From Seohaeicola saemankumensis (GTDB lineage: Bacteria > Pseudomonadota > Alphaproteobacteria > Rhodobacterales > Rhodobacteraceae), in assembly GCF_042678485.1 (NCBI RefSeq), contig NZ_JBHTKR010000001.1, positions 434,001-498,000 of the forward strand: a stretch of 64,000 nt of DNA, given 5' to 3'. Position 1 is the first letter of the stretch; the number at the start of each line of letters is the position of its first letter. The position numbers were made by a program, and so were the translations under genes. Below are positions 47,437 through 55,758 of this stretch, in pieces. Below the pieces are notes generated by a model. It did not search any database. It was given only the letters and a program-made list of their open reading frames with translations, and was not told the DNA's origin.

Positions 47437-49803
47437 ATGAGCCATTTTGACGACATGCCCGCCACATCCGCTGTGCCGCTTTCGGCGCGTGCCATGGCCG
47501 CACGGCCTGCAGCCCCCTACCTTGAGGGGTTGAACCCCGCGCAGCGCGCCGCGGTCGAGGCGCTGGACGGTCCCGTGCTGATGCTGGCCGGGGCCGGCAC
47601 CGGCAAGACCAAGGCGCTGACCGCGCGGATCGTGCATCTGATGGCGATGGGCAAGGCGCGGCCCGATCAGATCCTGGCGGTGACCTTCACCAACAAGGCC
47701 GCGCGCGAGATGAAAAAGCGCGTGGGCACCATGCTGGGCCAGCAGGTCGAAGGGATGCCCTGGCTGGGCACGTTCCATTCGGTCTGCGTCAAGCTGCTGC
47801 GCCGCCATGCCGAACTGGTCGGGCTCAAGTCGAATTTCACGATTCTGGATACCGATGATCAGCTTCGCCTGCTCAAGCAGCTTCTGGCCGCGACCAATAT
47901 CGACGACAAGCGCTGGCCCGCACGGATGCTGGCGGGGATCATCGACGGCTGGAAGAACCGCGCCTGGACGCCGGAAAAGGTGCCTGCCGCCGAGGCCGGG
48001 GCCTATAATAACCGCGGAATGGAGCTTTACGCCGCCTATCAGGCCCGGCTGCGGGATCTGAATGCCGTCGATTTCGGCGATCTGCTGCTGCATATGGTCC
48101 ATATCTTCCAGAAACATGACGATGTGCTGGAACAGTATCGCAGCCGGTTCCGCTATATCCTGGTGGACGAGTACCAGGATACCAACGTGGCGCAGTACCT
48201 CTGGCTGCGGCTGCTGGCGGGCGGGCATCGCAACATTTGCTGCGTCGGTGACGATGATCAGTCCATTTATGGCTGGCGCGGGGCCGAAGTGGGCAACATC
48301 CTGCGGTTCGAGACGGATTTTCCCGGCGCCACGGTTGTCCGGCTGGAACAGAATTACCGCTCGACCCCGCATATACTGGCTGCCGCCTCGGGGGTGATCG
48401 CGGGCAACCAGGGGCGGTTGGGCAAGACGCTGTGGACGCAGGAGCAGGACGGCGAGAAGGTGCGCCTGATCGGCCATTGGGACGGCGAGGAGGAGGCCCG
48501 CTGGATCGGCGAGGAGATCGAGGCGCTGCAACGCGGCACCCGCGGGATGCGCCAGTATTCCCTCGATGACATGGCCATCCTCGTGCGCGCCAGCCACCAG
48601 ATGCGCGCCTTCGAGGATCGATTCCTGACCATCGGCCTGCCGTACCGGGTCATCGGCGGCCCGCGTTTCTACGAACGGCTCGAGATCCGGGATGCCATGG
48701 CCTATTTCCGCGTGGTGACAAGCCCCGCCGACGATCTGGCCTTCGAGCGGATCGTGAACACGCCCAAGCGCGGCCTGGGCGACAAGGCGCAGCAGACCAT
48801 CCAGCGCATCGCGCGCGACAATGGCGTGCCGCTGGTGCAGGGCGCGCAGATCGCGGTGGGCGACAAGGCGATCACCGGCAAGGCGGCGGTGGCGCTGGGC
48901 CAGCTGGTCAGCGATATCGCCCGCTGGGGCCGGATGGCGGGTGATCCCGATATCAGCCATGTCGACCTGGCCGAGATGATCCTGGACGAAAGCGGCTATA
49001 CCGCAATGTGGCAGGCCGACAAGACGCCCGAGGGGCCGGGGCGGCTTGAGAACCTCAAGGAACTGGTCAAGGCGTTGGAGCAGTTCGAGAACCTGCAAGG
49101 GTTCCTGGAACATGTCAGCCTGATCATGGACAACGAATCCTCGGAGGATGGCGAAAAGGTCAGCATCATGACCCTGCATGCCGCCAAGGGGCTGGAATTT
49201 CCCGCCGTTTTCCTGCCGGGCTGGGAGGACGGGCTGTTCCCGTCGCAACGCTCGATGGATGAAAGCGGCACCAAGGGGCTGGAGGAAGAACGCAGGCTGG
49301 CCTATGTCGGCATCACCCGCGCCGAGGAGGTCTGCACGATCTCTTTCGCGGGCAACCGGCGTGTGTTCGGTCAGTGGCAATCGGCGCTGCCCTCGCGGTT
49401 CATCGACGAATTGCCCGAAGATCATGTCGAGGTGCTGACCCCGCCGGGCCTTTATGGTGGTGGCTTCGGGGCTGCCGGCATGGGGGGCTTGGGCGGGGGT
49501 GTGCGCTCGGGCATCGAGGATCGCGTGGCCGAGGCCAATGTCTACAACTCGCCGGGCTGGAAGCGGCTGCAAAGCCGCAGCGCGCAACGCCCGGTCAGCC
49601 AGCCGCGCGAGTCGCGCGATACGGTGATCGACCTGCAGGCCGTCAGCGCCCATGCGGTGGGCGAGCGCGTGTTCCACCAGAAATTCGGCTATGGCGTCAT
49701 CGAGGCGATCGAAGGCGACAAGCTGGATATCGCCTTTGACAAGGCCGGAACCAAGAAGGTTGTCGCGCGCTTTGTCACCGGGGCGGATGATATTCCGTTC
49801 TGA
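47437..49803 (+). CDS. uvrD: UvrD/PcrA/Rep-type 3'-5' DNA helicase
   Basis: A 788-residue superfamily 1A helicase. Motifs: Q-motif LNPAQRAAVEALDGPVLMLAGAGTGKT (Walker A near residue 55), Ia LAVTFTNKAAREMKKRV, II LVDEYQDTN, III GDDDQSIYGWRGA, IV VRLEQNYRS, V MTLHAAKGLEF, VI AYVGITRAEE. The C-terminus carries the PcrA/UvrD Tudor-like domain (VFHQKFGYGVIEAIEGDKLDIAF). It works in nucleotide excision and mismatch repair and in displacing RNA polymerase or RecA. The ATG at 47437 is preceded by a modest ribosome site. Three copies of a 13-base repeat straddle its stop codon. Confidence 0.95.
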   Translation: MSHFDDMPATSAVPLSARAMAARPAAPYLEGLNPAQRAAVEALDGPVLMLAGAGTGKTKALTARIVHLMAMGKARPDQILAVTFTNKAAREMKKRVGTMLGQQVEGMPWLGTFHSVCVKLLRRHAELVGLKSNFTILDTDDQLRLLKQLLAATNIDDKRWPARMLAGIIDGWKNRAWTPEKVPAAEAGAYNNRGMELYAAYQARLRDLNAVDFGDLLLHMVHIFQKHDDVLEQYRSRFRYILVDEYQDTNVAQYLWLRLLAGGHRNICCVGDDDQSIYGWRGAEVGNILRFETDFPGATVVRLEQNYRSTPHILAAASGVIAGNQGRLGKTLWTQEQDGEKVRLIGHWDGEEEARWIGEEIEALQRGTRGMRQYSLDDMAILVRASHQMRAFEDRFLTIGLPYRVIGGPRFYERLEIRDAMAYFRVVTSPADDLAFERIVNTPKRGLGDKAQQTIQRIARDNGVPLVQGAQIAVGDKAITGKAAVALGQLVSDIARWGRMAGDPDISHVDLAEMILDESGYTAMWQADKTPEGPGRLENLKELVKALEQFENLQGFLEHVSLIMDNESSEDGEKVSIMTLHAAKGLEFPAVFLPGWEDGLFPSQRSMDESGTKGLEEERRLAYVGITRAEEVCTISFAGNRRVFGQWQSALPSRFIDELPEDHVEVLTPPGLYGGGFGAAGMGGLGGGVRSGIEDRVAEANVYNSPGWKRLQSRSAQRPVSQPRESRDTVIDLQAVSAHAVGERVFHQKFGYGVIEAIEGDKLDIAFDKAGTKKVVARFVTGADDIPF

Positions 49804-49836
49804 TTGGCCGTTCTGATCGGCCGTTCTGATTGGCCT
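49798..49836 (+). repeat. Three tandem 13-base repeats across the uvrD stop codon
   Basis: The unit TTCTGATTGGCCG occurs three times in succession (second copy with one T-to-C change, third ending one base short). The first copy contains the uvrD stop codon TGA. Inverted GGCC elements could fold into a small hairpin. Confidence 0.8.
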
Positions 49837-49937
49837 TCCATGGATCAGCGAGGTTGACACCCGCGCGGCACGCGCCGGGGTTGCGACGCTTTGCGCCAGT
49901 TCCGTGCTGATCTGATACCCCACCCCCAAAAAGAAAA

Positions 49938-50010
49938 CGGCGACACCCAGGGAGGAGGAGGGGTGCCGCCGCTCTTGCTACGTGGCCCTCAGGGAGGAGG
50001 AGGAGAGCCA
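49938..50010 (-). ncRNA. CcsR/cuckoo-type sRNA unit 4 (last), with terminator hairpin
   Basis: Two hairpins, each with an AGGGAGGAGGAG loop on the plus strand, i.e. CUCCUCCUCCCU in the minus-strand RNA. Hairpin 7: 49983-50010, short stem with bulge. Hairpin 8: stem CGGCGaCACCC (49938-49948) with GGGTGcCGCCG (49961-49971), one mismatch. On the minus strand hairpin 8 is followed by TTTTCTTTTT, making it an intrinsic terminator of the whole locus. Confidence 0.85.
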
Positions 50011-50030
50011 GCGTGTCAGTAGGGACGACA

Positions 50031-50104
50031 GTATCCAGGGAGGAGGAGAGGATACCGCCGCTCTTGCATACGAAGACCCTCAGGGAGGAGGAGAGAGGGC
50101 TTCG
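50031..50104 (-). ncRNA. CcsR/cuckoo-type sRNA unit 3
   Basis: Hairpin 5: CGAAGaCCCTC (50071-50081) with GAGGGCTTCG (50095-50104). Hairpin 6: GTATCC (50031-50036) with GGATAC (50050-50055). Both loops read AGGGAGGAGGAGA on the plus strand, so the RNA loop is an exposed C/U-rich anti-Shine-Dalgarno-like sequence. Confidence 0.85.
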
Positions 50105-50119
50105 CAATCTTGTCAAGGC

Positions 50120-50200
50120 GCGGCGACACCCAGGGAGGAGGAGAAGGTGTCGCCGCTCTTGGTAACGAAAGACCTCAGGGAGGAGGAGGAAGTCTTTCGT
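50120..50200 (-). ncRNA. CcsR/cuckoo-type sRNA unit 2
   Basis: Hairpin 3: ACGAAAGAC (50165-50173) with GTCTTTCGT (50192-50200). Hairpin 4: perfect 11-base stem GCGGCGACACC (50120-50130) with GGTGTCGCCGC (50146-50156). Loops carry the same AGGGAGGAGGAG core. The alternation of a variable first hairpin with a GC-rich second hairpin matches units 1 and 4. Confidence 0.87.
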
Positions 50201-50213
50201 ATTCTTTTAAGGC

Positions 50214-50286
50214 GCGGCGGCATCCAGGGAGGAGGAGAGGATGCCGCCGCTAGTTCACAGATGCCCCAGGGAGGAGGAGAGGGGCA
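50214..50286 (-). ncRNA. CcsR/cuckoo-type sRNA unit 1
   Basis: Hairpin 1: TGCCCC (50262-50267) with GGGGCA (50281-50286), immediately after the DUF1127 stop. Hairpin 2: perfect 12-base stem GCGGCGGCATCC (50214-50225) with GGATGCCGCCGC (50239-50250). Both loops are AGGGAGGAGGAGA. In R. sphaeroides the equivalent CcsR RNAs are co-transcribed with the DUF1127 gene and released by processing. Confidence 0.87.
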
Positions 50287-50299
50287 CCTGATCCCGATG

Positions 50300-50536
50300 T
50301 TACTTTTTCGCCCCGTAGGCGTATTCATAGGCGACCGAGCGGATCTGCGAACGGTTCAGGCCCATATCGGCCAGCACGCTGTTCGGCAGGATCGCCAGAT
50401 CGTTGACGGTGTCGCGGAACACCCGGTAACGGGCGTAGCGCTGCGCGAGGTCGGTCATGATCGCCTGCAGCTTGCCACCCAGGCCGGTTTCAGCGGCGCG
50501 GGGCTGTGCAAGGCGAAGATCCGATGTATAAGCCAT
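50300..50536 (-). CDS. DUF1127 small protein (CcaF1-like)
   Basis: A 78-residue basic protein ending in a DUF1127 (YjiS-like) module: YARYRVFRDTVNDLAILPNSVLADMGLNRSQIRSVAYEYAYG. The Arg/Tyr-rich helix followed by L-x-D-x-G-L is the family signature. In Rhodobacter sphaeroides the homologous CcaF1 is an RNA-binding protein that affects maturation and turnover of the downstream CcsR RNAs. The same arrangement is seen here, with four sRNA units starting 14 bases after the stop. An RpoH-type promoter lies 31 bases before the start. Function by synteny is strong; biochemical activity is inferred. Confidence 0.9.
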   Translation of the reverse strand: MAYTSDLRLAQPRAAETGLGGKLQAIMTDLAQRYARYRVFRDTVNDLAILPNSVLADMGLNRSQIRSVAYEYAYGAKK

Positions 50537-50566
50537 TTTCGGTCACTTTCGTTCATGCTCGGTAGC

Positions 50567-50595
50567 GATATGGGGTTCGCTCTGTTGTGTTCAAG
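50567..50595 (-). promoter_or_regulatory. RpoH-type (heat-shock sigma) promoter of the DUF1127-CcsR operon
   Basis: On the minus strand CTTGAA (50590-50595) and CCCCATATC (50567-50575) are separated by 14 bases. This is very close to the sigma-32 consensus CTTGAA-N(13-17)-CCCCATnT and is correctly placed about 30 bases before the gene start. Confidence 0.82.
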
Positions 50596-50774
50596 ATACG
50601 TCGATGCTGCGTCAGCACAATACCCATTGGCGCAATGCTGCCATGCAGCAAATGCATATGAAAGACTGACCTATTATTTGGGCAGGATGCCTGCGAAATA
50701 AGCGAATCTCGCGTGGCTCTTGTCTCGGCCGAGAAAGCTGCCACCTATGGCGAATCGAAAATGGAGAAAACGGC

Positions 50775-51845
<1,071 letters not shown>

Positions 51846-51876
51846 GCCGTCGGATCATGAGTATTTAGGGAAAGAT

Positions 51877-51908
51877 GAAAGGCGCGCGGCATATGTCGCG
51901 CGCCTTTC
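51877..51908. terminator. Probable bidirectional terminator between apbC and the DEAD-box helicase gene
   Basis: A 12-base perfect stem (GAAAGGCGCGCG, 51877-51888, with CGCGCGCCTTTC, 51897-51908) has an eight-base loop. T-runs beyond the stem are short on both sides, so it is weaker than a canonical terminator. Confidence 0.7.
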
Positions 51909-51938
51909 GGTTTGTCAGGCTGTTTGTTGCGCGGTTGA

Positions 51939-54356
51939 TCAGGGCTTGCGGCGCGGCACCGCGTTGGGGCCGCGTGCCGGGGCGCCGCTGCGCGGTTTGC
52001 CACCCTTGCCGGCGGGCAGGGGCTTGCCGCCCGGTCCCAGCCGTGCCGAGGTGTTGGCGGCGGCATTGCGTGCCGGTGCGGCACCTGCCGGCTTGTCGCC
52101 GGATTTCTCCCAAGGTTTGCCGCCCGGCTTGCCATAGGGTTTGTCACCCGGTTTTCCGGCCGATTTTCCATAAGGTTTGTCACCGGGCTTGCCTGCGGGT
52201 TTTCCTGCGGGCTTGCCATAGGGTTTGTCGCCCGGTTTGCCATAGGGTTTCGCCCCTGGCTTTGCCCCCGGTTTGCCATAGGGTTTGTCGGCCCGTGGTT
52301 TGGGGCTGTCAAAGCCGCGATGCACCTCGGGGTCCATCTCGCGCGGCTTGTCGCTGCGCGGTTTTGCGGCATGCGATTTCATCCCTTCGGAGCGGGCCGG
52401 TTTCGCGCCGCTGCCATGGGATTTGAAGCCGGTCGACTTGAAGCCTTCCGGCTTCGGGGCGGACTTGACCCCTGCGGGTTTCGCGGGGCGGGGCCGATCC
52501 TCTTCGGGGGCGCGGGCGGGCTTCGGGCGATGCGATTTGATGCCCTCGGATGCCGGCGCGACCTCGGCGGGGGGCAAGCGGTCGGGCACATCGGCCCAGG
52601 CCGCGGCTTCGGCCGGGGGCGGGGCGCGGCGCACCGGGGCAGGGCGTTCCGTGCGCTCGGGACGGTCGGCGCCGCGATGCGGCTTGCGGTCGGGGCGGTC
52701 GCCACGGTCAGCGCGCGGCGGGGCGGCGACGCGCGGCATCGACGCCAGGTCGGGGGCGCTGTCCATCACGCTGACCTTGGCGCCACCGTCAAGTGCCGCA
52801 TCGGGGCCGAGTGCCTTCAGAAAGCCGGGCAGGGCCGAGGCCAGAAGTTCGACATAGGTTTCATCGGCCTGCACCCGGATCGCGCCGATATCGTCGCGCG
52901 TGATGTCGCCCGCCTTGCACAATGTCGGCAAGAGCCAGCGCGCCTCGGCCCGTTCATTGGCGCCGACCGACAGGCGCAGCCATCTGGACGGCCCGAAGGT
53001 CTTGCGCGGGGCAGCGTCGCGCTTGCGCTCGGGGCGGATATCGGGATCGGGCAATTCTTCGGGTGCGGAATGGCGGCTGTAGAAGAGGCGCAGATAGGCG
53101 CCCGCGATCTGTTCTGCCGTATAGGTGGCGGTGATGCGGGCGACGAAATCCTCCTCGCCCTCGTTCAGCGGCTCCAGCCAGACCGGATCGTTGATCAGGC
53201 GTTCCTCATCCTTGGCGCGCACCTCGTCAGCCGAAGGCGGCAGCGCCCATTCGGCAGTGATCTTGGCGAATTTGAGCAGCCGTTCCGCCTTGGCGCGGGT
53301 CTTGGGCGTGACCACCAGGGCGGACACCCCCTTGCGCCCGGCGCGGCCCGTCCGGCCCGAGCGGTGCATCAGCGTTTCCGAATTGCTGGGCAGTTCGGCA
53401 TGGATCACCAGTTCCAGGTTCGGCAGGTCGATGCCGCGCGCCGCCACATCGGTGGCCACACAGACACGGGCGCGCCCGTCGCGCATGGCTTGCAGCGCAT
53501 GGGTGCGTTCGGCCTGGCTGAGTTCACCCGACAGGGCCACGACGGAAAAGCCGCGATTGGCGAAACGTGCGACCAGACGCGCCACGGTGGCGCGGGTGTT
53601 GCAGAAGACGATGGCATTCTGCGCCTCGTAGTAGCGCAGCAGGTTGATGATCGCGCCCTCGGTGCCGTCATAGGCGGCCGTCAGCGCGCGGTATTCGATA
53701 TCGGCATGTTGCGTGGCGCCGGTGGTGGTGGCCACGCGCACGGCATTGTCCTTGAGATATGTCTTCGACAGTTCCGCGATGCCGCGCGGCACGGTGGCCG
53801 AGAACATCAGCGTGCGGCGCGTCTCGGGCGCTTCGGAGAGGATGAATTCCAGATCGTCCTTGAAGCCCAGGTCCAGCATCTCGTCGGCCTCGTCCAGCAC
53901 GACGGCGCGGATTGTTCCGAGGTCGATCGACCCGCGCATGATATGGTCGCGCAGGCGGCCCGGTGTCGCCACGACGATATGGGCGCCGCGGTCCAGCGCG
54001 CGGCGCTCGTCGCGCATGTCCATGCCCCCCACGCAAGAGGCCATGACCACGCCCGCATCCTGGTAGAGCCACTGGAATTCGCGTTTCACCTGCAACGCCA
54101 GTTCACGCGTGGGCGCAATGATCAGCGCAAGCGGGGCCGCGGCGGGTGGCAGGACATGGCTTTCGCCCAGAAGAGTGGGCGCAATGGCCAGGCCAAAGCC
54201 CACGGTCTTGCCCGATCCGGTCTGCGCGGACACCAGCAGATCGGCCTCGACCAGGTCGGGGCGCATCATTTCGATCTGAACGGGTGTCAGTTCCACATAG
54301 CCGCGCCGCTCCAGCGCGTCGGCCAGAGGTTTCGTCGTCGGGTAGGGCAGGGTCAT
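51939..54356 (-). CDS. DEAD-box RNA helicase (DeaD/CsdA-like) with repetitive basic tail
   Basis: An 805-residue RNA helicase. Core motifs: Q-motif LTPVQIEMMRPDL, Walker A AQTGSGKT (about 44-51), PTRELALQV, DEAD in VLDEADEMLDLGF (near 154), SAT in MFSATVP, and HRSGRTGRAGR. A DbpA/CsdA-like RNA-binding domain follows at about 455-530 (GAIRVQADETYVELLASALPGFLKAL). The last 250 residues are low-complexity and basic, including a run of K-P-Y-G-K-P-based repeats at about 690-770. It probably serves ribosome assembly or mRNA turnover, notably in cold; this is family knowledge. Confidence 0.93.
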   Translation of the reverse strand: MTLPYPTTKPLADALERRGYVELTPVQIEMMRPDLVEADLLVSAQTGSGKTVGFGLAIAPTLLGESHVLPPAAAPLALIIAPTRELALQVKREFQWLYQDAGVVMASCVGGMDMRDERRALDRGAHIVVATPGRLRDHIMRGSIDLGTIRAVVLDEADEMLDLGFKDDLEFILSEAPETRRTLMFSATVPRGIAELSKTYLKDNAVRVATTTGATQHADIEYRALTAAYDGTEGAIINLLRYYEAQNAIVFCNTRATVARLVARFANRGFSVVALSGELSQAERTHALQAMRDGRARVCVATDVAARGIDLPNLELVIHAELPSNSETLMHRSGRTGRAGRKGVSALVVTPKTRAKAERLLKFAKITAEWALPPSADEVRAKDEERLINDPVWLEPLNEGEEDFVARITATYTAEQIAGAYLRLFYSRHSAPEELPDPDIRPERKRDAAPRKTFGPSRWLRLSVGANERAEARWLLPTLCKAGDITRDDIGAIRVQADETYVELLASALPGFLKALGPDAALDGGAKVSVMDSAPDLASMPRVAAPPRADRGDRPDRKPHRGADRPERTERPAPVRRAPPPAEAAAWADVPDRLPPAEVAPASEGIKSHRPKPARAPEEDRPRPAKPAGVKSAPKPEGFKSTGFKSHGSGAKPARSEGMKSHAAKPRSDKPREMDPEVHRGFDSPKPRADKPYGKPGAKPGAKPYGKPGDKPYGKPAGKPAGKPGDKPYGKSAGKPGDKPYGKPGGKPWEKSGDKPAGAAPARNAAANTSARLGPGGKPLPAGKGGKPRSGAPARGPNAVPRRKP

Positions 54357-54579
54357 GGGATCACTCGGGTCCTTGGGCGCGGGCAGAGGCGGGGCGGGAT
54401 ATCCCGCGACCGGCCGCGCGCGCCTTGTGTCATAGGCTGGGGAAGGATGGTCAAGCGCTGGGCCTTACTGCCTTCGTTGCCGAATGTATAGCGCAATCGT
54501 GGATCGGGTGACAGGGCAAAGGCTGCGCGGGGTCAACGGTGCCGGTTGCGCGCGGTCAGGGCAGGCTGGAAGCGGTCCA

Positions 54580-54604
54580 TGGGAATTTATGGGACATGAT
54601 CGGC
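54580..54604 (+). promoter_or_regulatory. MraZ box (three TGGGN-like direct repeats)
   Basis: TGGGA-N5-TGGGA-N5-TCGGC: repeats at 54580-54584, 54590-54594 and a degenerate third at 54600-54604. The 10-base spacing matches MraZ operators described in other bacteria. It lies about 650 bases before mraZ, far for autoregulation unless there is a distal promoter. Confidence 0.6.
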
Positions 54605-54770
54605 GGCTAGCGTGACTGCGGCCTGCGGCGCGGCGGGGCAAAACGAATCACTTGGTCGCGATTTCCCGTGTTTTCGGCGTGATTATGGCGTAAATCCGCA
54701 GTTTCCAGGCCTGTGCAGACCTGTCCGAGGCGATGTGTGGGGAAGGTGAATGTCCTGAGCGCAAATTTTT

Positions 54771-54785
54771 TGGGAAATCATGGGC
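54771..54785 (+). promoter_or_regulatory. Second MraZ-type box
   Basis: TGGGA (54771-54775), five bases, TGGGC (54781-54785). Isolated TGGGN copies follow at 54799-54803 and 54914-54918. The pair spacing is the same as in the first box. Confidence 0.5.
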
Positions 54786-54933
54786 CGGTACACCGCGATG
54801 GGCTCACATCAACATTTAGTGTCTGGTTTTCCACGTACACCTACAGAAGGTATATGCCTGAGCGAATTTCGCGCAAGATGTTGTTTTTCAGGGGGCTGGC
54901 GAACAAGATCATGTGGGAATCGGGGTAATATTT

Positions 54934-54962
54934 TTGTTGCGTACCATGAATTCCCATTCTAT
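54934..54962 (+). promoter_or_regulatory. Probable promoter of the mraZ leader/UpsM-like RNA
   Basis: TTGTTG (54934-54939) and TTCTAT (54957-54962) are separated by 17 bases. Transcription from about 54969 would give an RNA of about 215 bases up to the terminator at 55145-55184. Confidence 0.45.
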
Positions 54963-54968
54963 CCATGA

Positions 54969-55184
54969 AAACACGATGAGGACGGGAACAAACAAGGGGC
55001 GCCAAAGACCCCGAAGTAAAAATCCCAAGTCAGGTTTCATACAGGCACCCGCTTTTCATCGATCTGAGAGATCCGGCGCGCGAGCGAGCAGACATCCCCC
55101 CAGGTGGCGCGCGCAGTCGGACACCCCGCCAAGCGGGACGAGGGCGGCGGATTGAGCAGTGGCAGCAGCTCAATCCGCCGTTTT
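54969..55184 (+). ncRNA. upsM: mraZ 5' leader / UpsM-like sRNA
   Basis: In R. sphaeroides the abundant sRNA UpsM (about 206 bases) arises from the mraZ 5' UTR by termination at an intrinsic terminator, with partial read-through into the dcw operon. The layout here is the same: promoter, about 215 bases of untranslated and structured sequence, a 13-base-stem terminator, then mraZ 68 bases later. Sequence identity to UpsM could not be tested; the call rests on position and architecture. Confidence 0.55.
55145..55184 (+). terminator. Intrinsic terminator inside the mraZ leader (attenuator)
   Basis: CGGCGGATTGAGC (55145-55157) pairs perfectly with GCTCAATCCGCCG (55168-55180) around a ten-base loop, followed by TTTT. 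No plus-strand gene ends before it, so it acts on the leader RNA itself and sits 68 bases before the mraZ start. Confidence 0.85.
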
Positions 55185-55251
55185 CCATTAAACGGTCGAT
55201 GTTTTGACGGTTCGGATTTTCGGGGGGACAAGGTAGAGGGATCACGGGACA

Positions 55252-55755
55252 GTGGTTCGCAGGTTCAGAGGCGAGAGCCAGCACAAGGTGGACGGCAAGG
55301 GGCGGGTGTCTATCCCGGCCCTGTTTCGTCGTGTGCTTGAAGCTGGTGATCCGAACTGGACCGAAGGCCTGAACCCCGAGCTGGTCATCGTCTATGGCGA
55401 TCACCGTCGCAAGTTCCTGGAATGCTACACGATGGAGGCGATCGCCGAGGTTGACGCCAAGATCGCCGGGCTGCCGCGCGGCGGGATGCAGCGCAAGATG
55501 CTGGAACGGATGTTCCACGGGCAATCCTATCCCACCTCTGTGGACGAGACCGGACGCATCGTTCTTCCGGCCAAGCTGCGCGCCAAGATCGGGATCGAGG
55601 ACGAGGCCTTCTTCATCGCGGCCGGAGACACCTTCCAGATCTGGAAGCCCGAAACCTACGAGACCGAAGAGCTGGCCCGCGCCGAGGCATGGCTTGACGA
55701 GTTGCCCGAGGATTTCGATCCGCTCATCTATCTGGATAATGCGAAAGGGGATTGA
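55252..55755 (+). CDS. mraZ: Transcriptional regulator MraZ
   Basis: A 167-residue AbrB-fold protein with two tandem MraZ motifs: HKVDGKGRVSIPALFRRVL (about 11-29) and TSVDETGRIVLPAKLRAKIGI (about 95-115). MraZ binds TGGGN repeats near the dcw promoter and regulates division and cell-wall genes. The start is GTG at 55252; no earlier in-frame start has conserved sequence. It is first in the dcw cluster, with rsmH three bases after its stop. Confidence 0.96.
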   Translation: MVRRFRGESQHKVDGKGRVSIPALFRRVLEAGDPNWTEGLNPELVIVYGDHRRKFLECYTMEAIAEVDAKIAGLPRGGMQRKMLERMFHGQSYPTSVDETGRIVLPAKLRAKIGIEDEAFFIAAGDTFQIWKPETYETEELARAEAWLDELPEDFDPLIYLDNAKGD

Positions 55756-55758
55756 GCC

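Larger units (their letters stand above)
54357..54968. other. Long gene-free region upstream of the dcw cluster
   Basis: About 610 bases without a supportable gene. GC content falls toward the mraZ side. It contains two sets of MraZ-type TGGGN direct repeats and a promoter ahead of the leader RNA. A 71-residue plus frame at 54713-54928 has no recognisable motif. The RNase P RNA signature was looked for and not found. Confidence 0.55.

Noticed and set aside
47437..49929. Minus-strand open frame continuing upstream from the lactate dehydrogenase gene through the whole helicase gene (over 1200 codons in total)
   Set aside because: It is antisense to a complete UvrD-type gene with all helicase motifs; the translation is His/Arg/Leu-rich without family sequence. 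Long antisense frames are expected at this GC content.
49938..50286. CRISPR-like array (short repeats at roughly regular intervals)
   Set aside because: The repeated core is only about 13 bases, lies in hairpin loops flanked by complementary stems that differ between copies, and no cas gene is present. The DUF1127 neighbour identifies a CcsR/cuckoo sRNA locus.
52320..54491. Plus-strand open frame of over 700 codons
   Set aside because: Antisense to the DEAD-box helicase; composition is that of a GC-driven shadow frame.
54357..55251. RNase P RNA (rnpB) upstream of mraZ
   Set aside because: The near-universal GAGGAAAGTCC core of bacterial RNase P RNA is not present in this interval on the plus strand.
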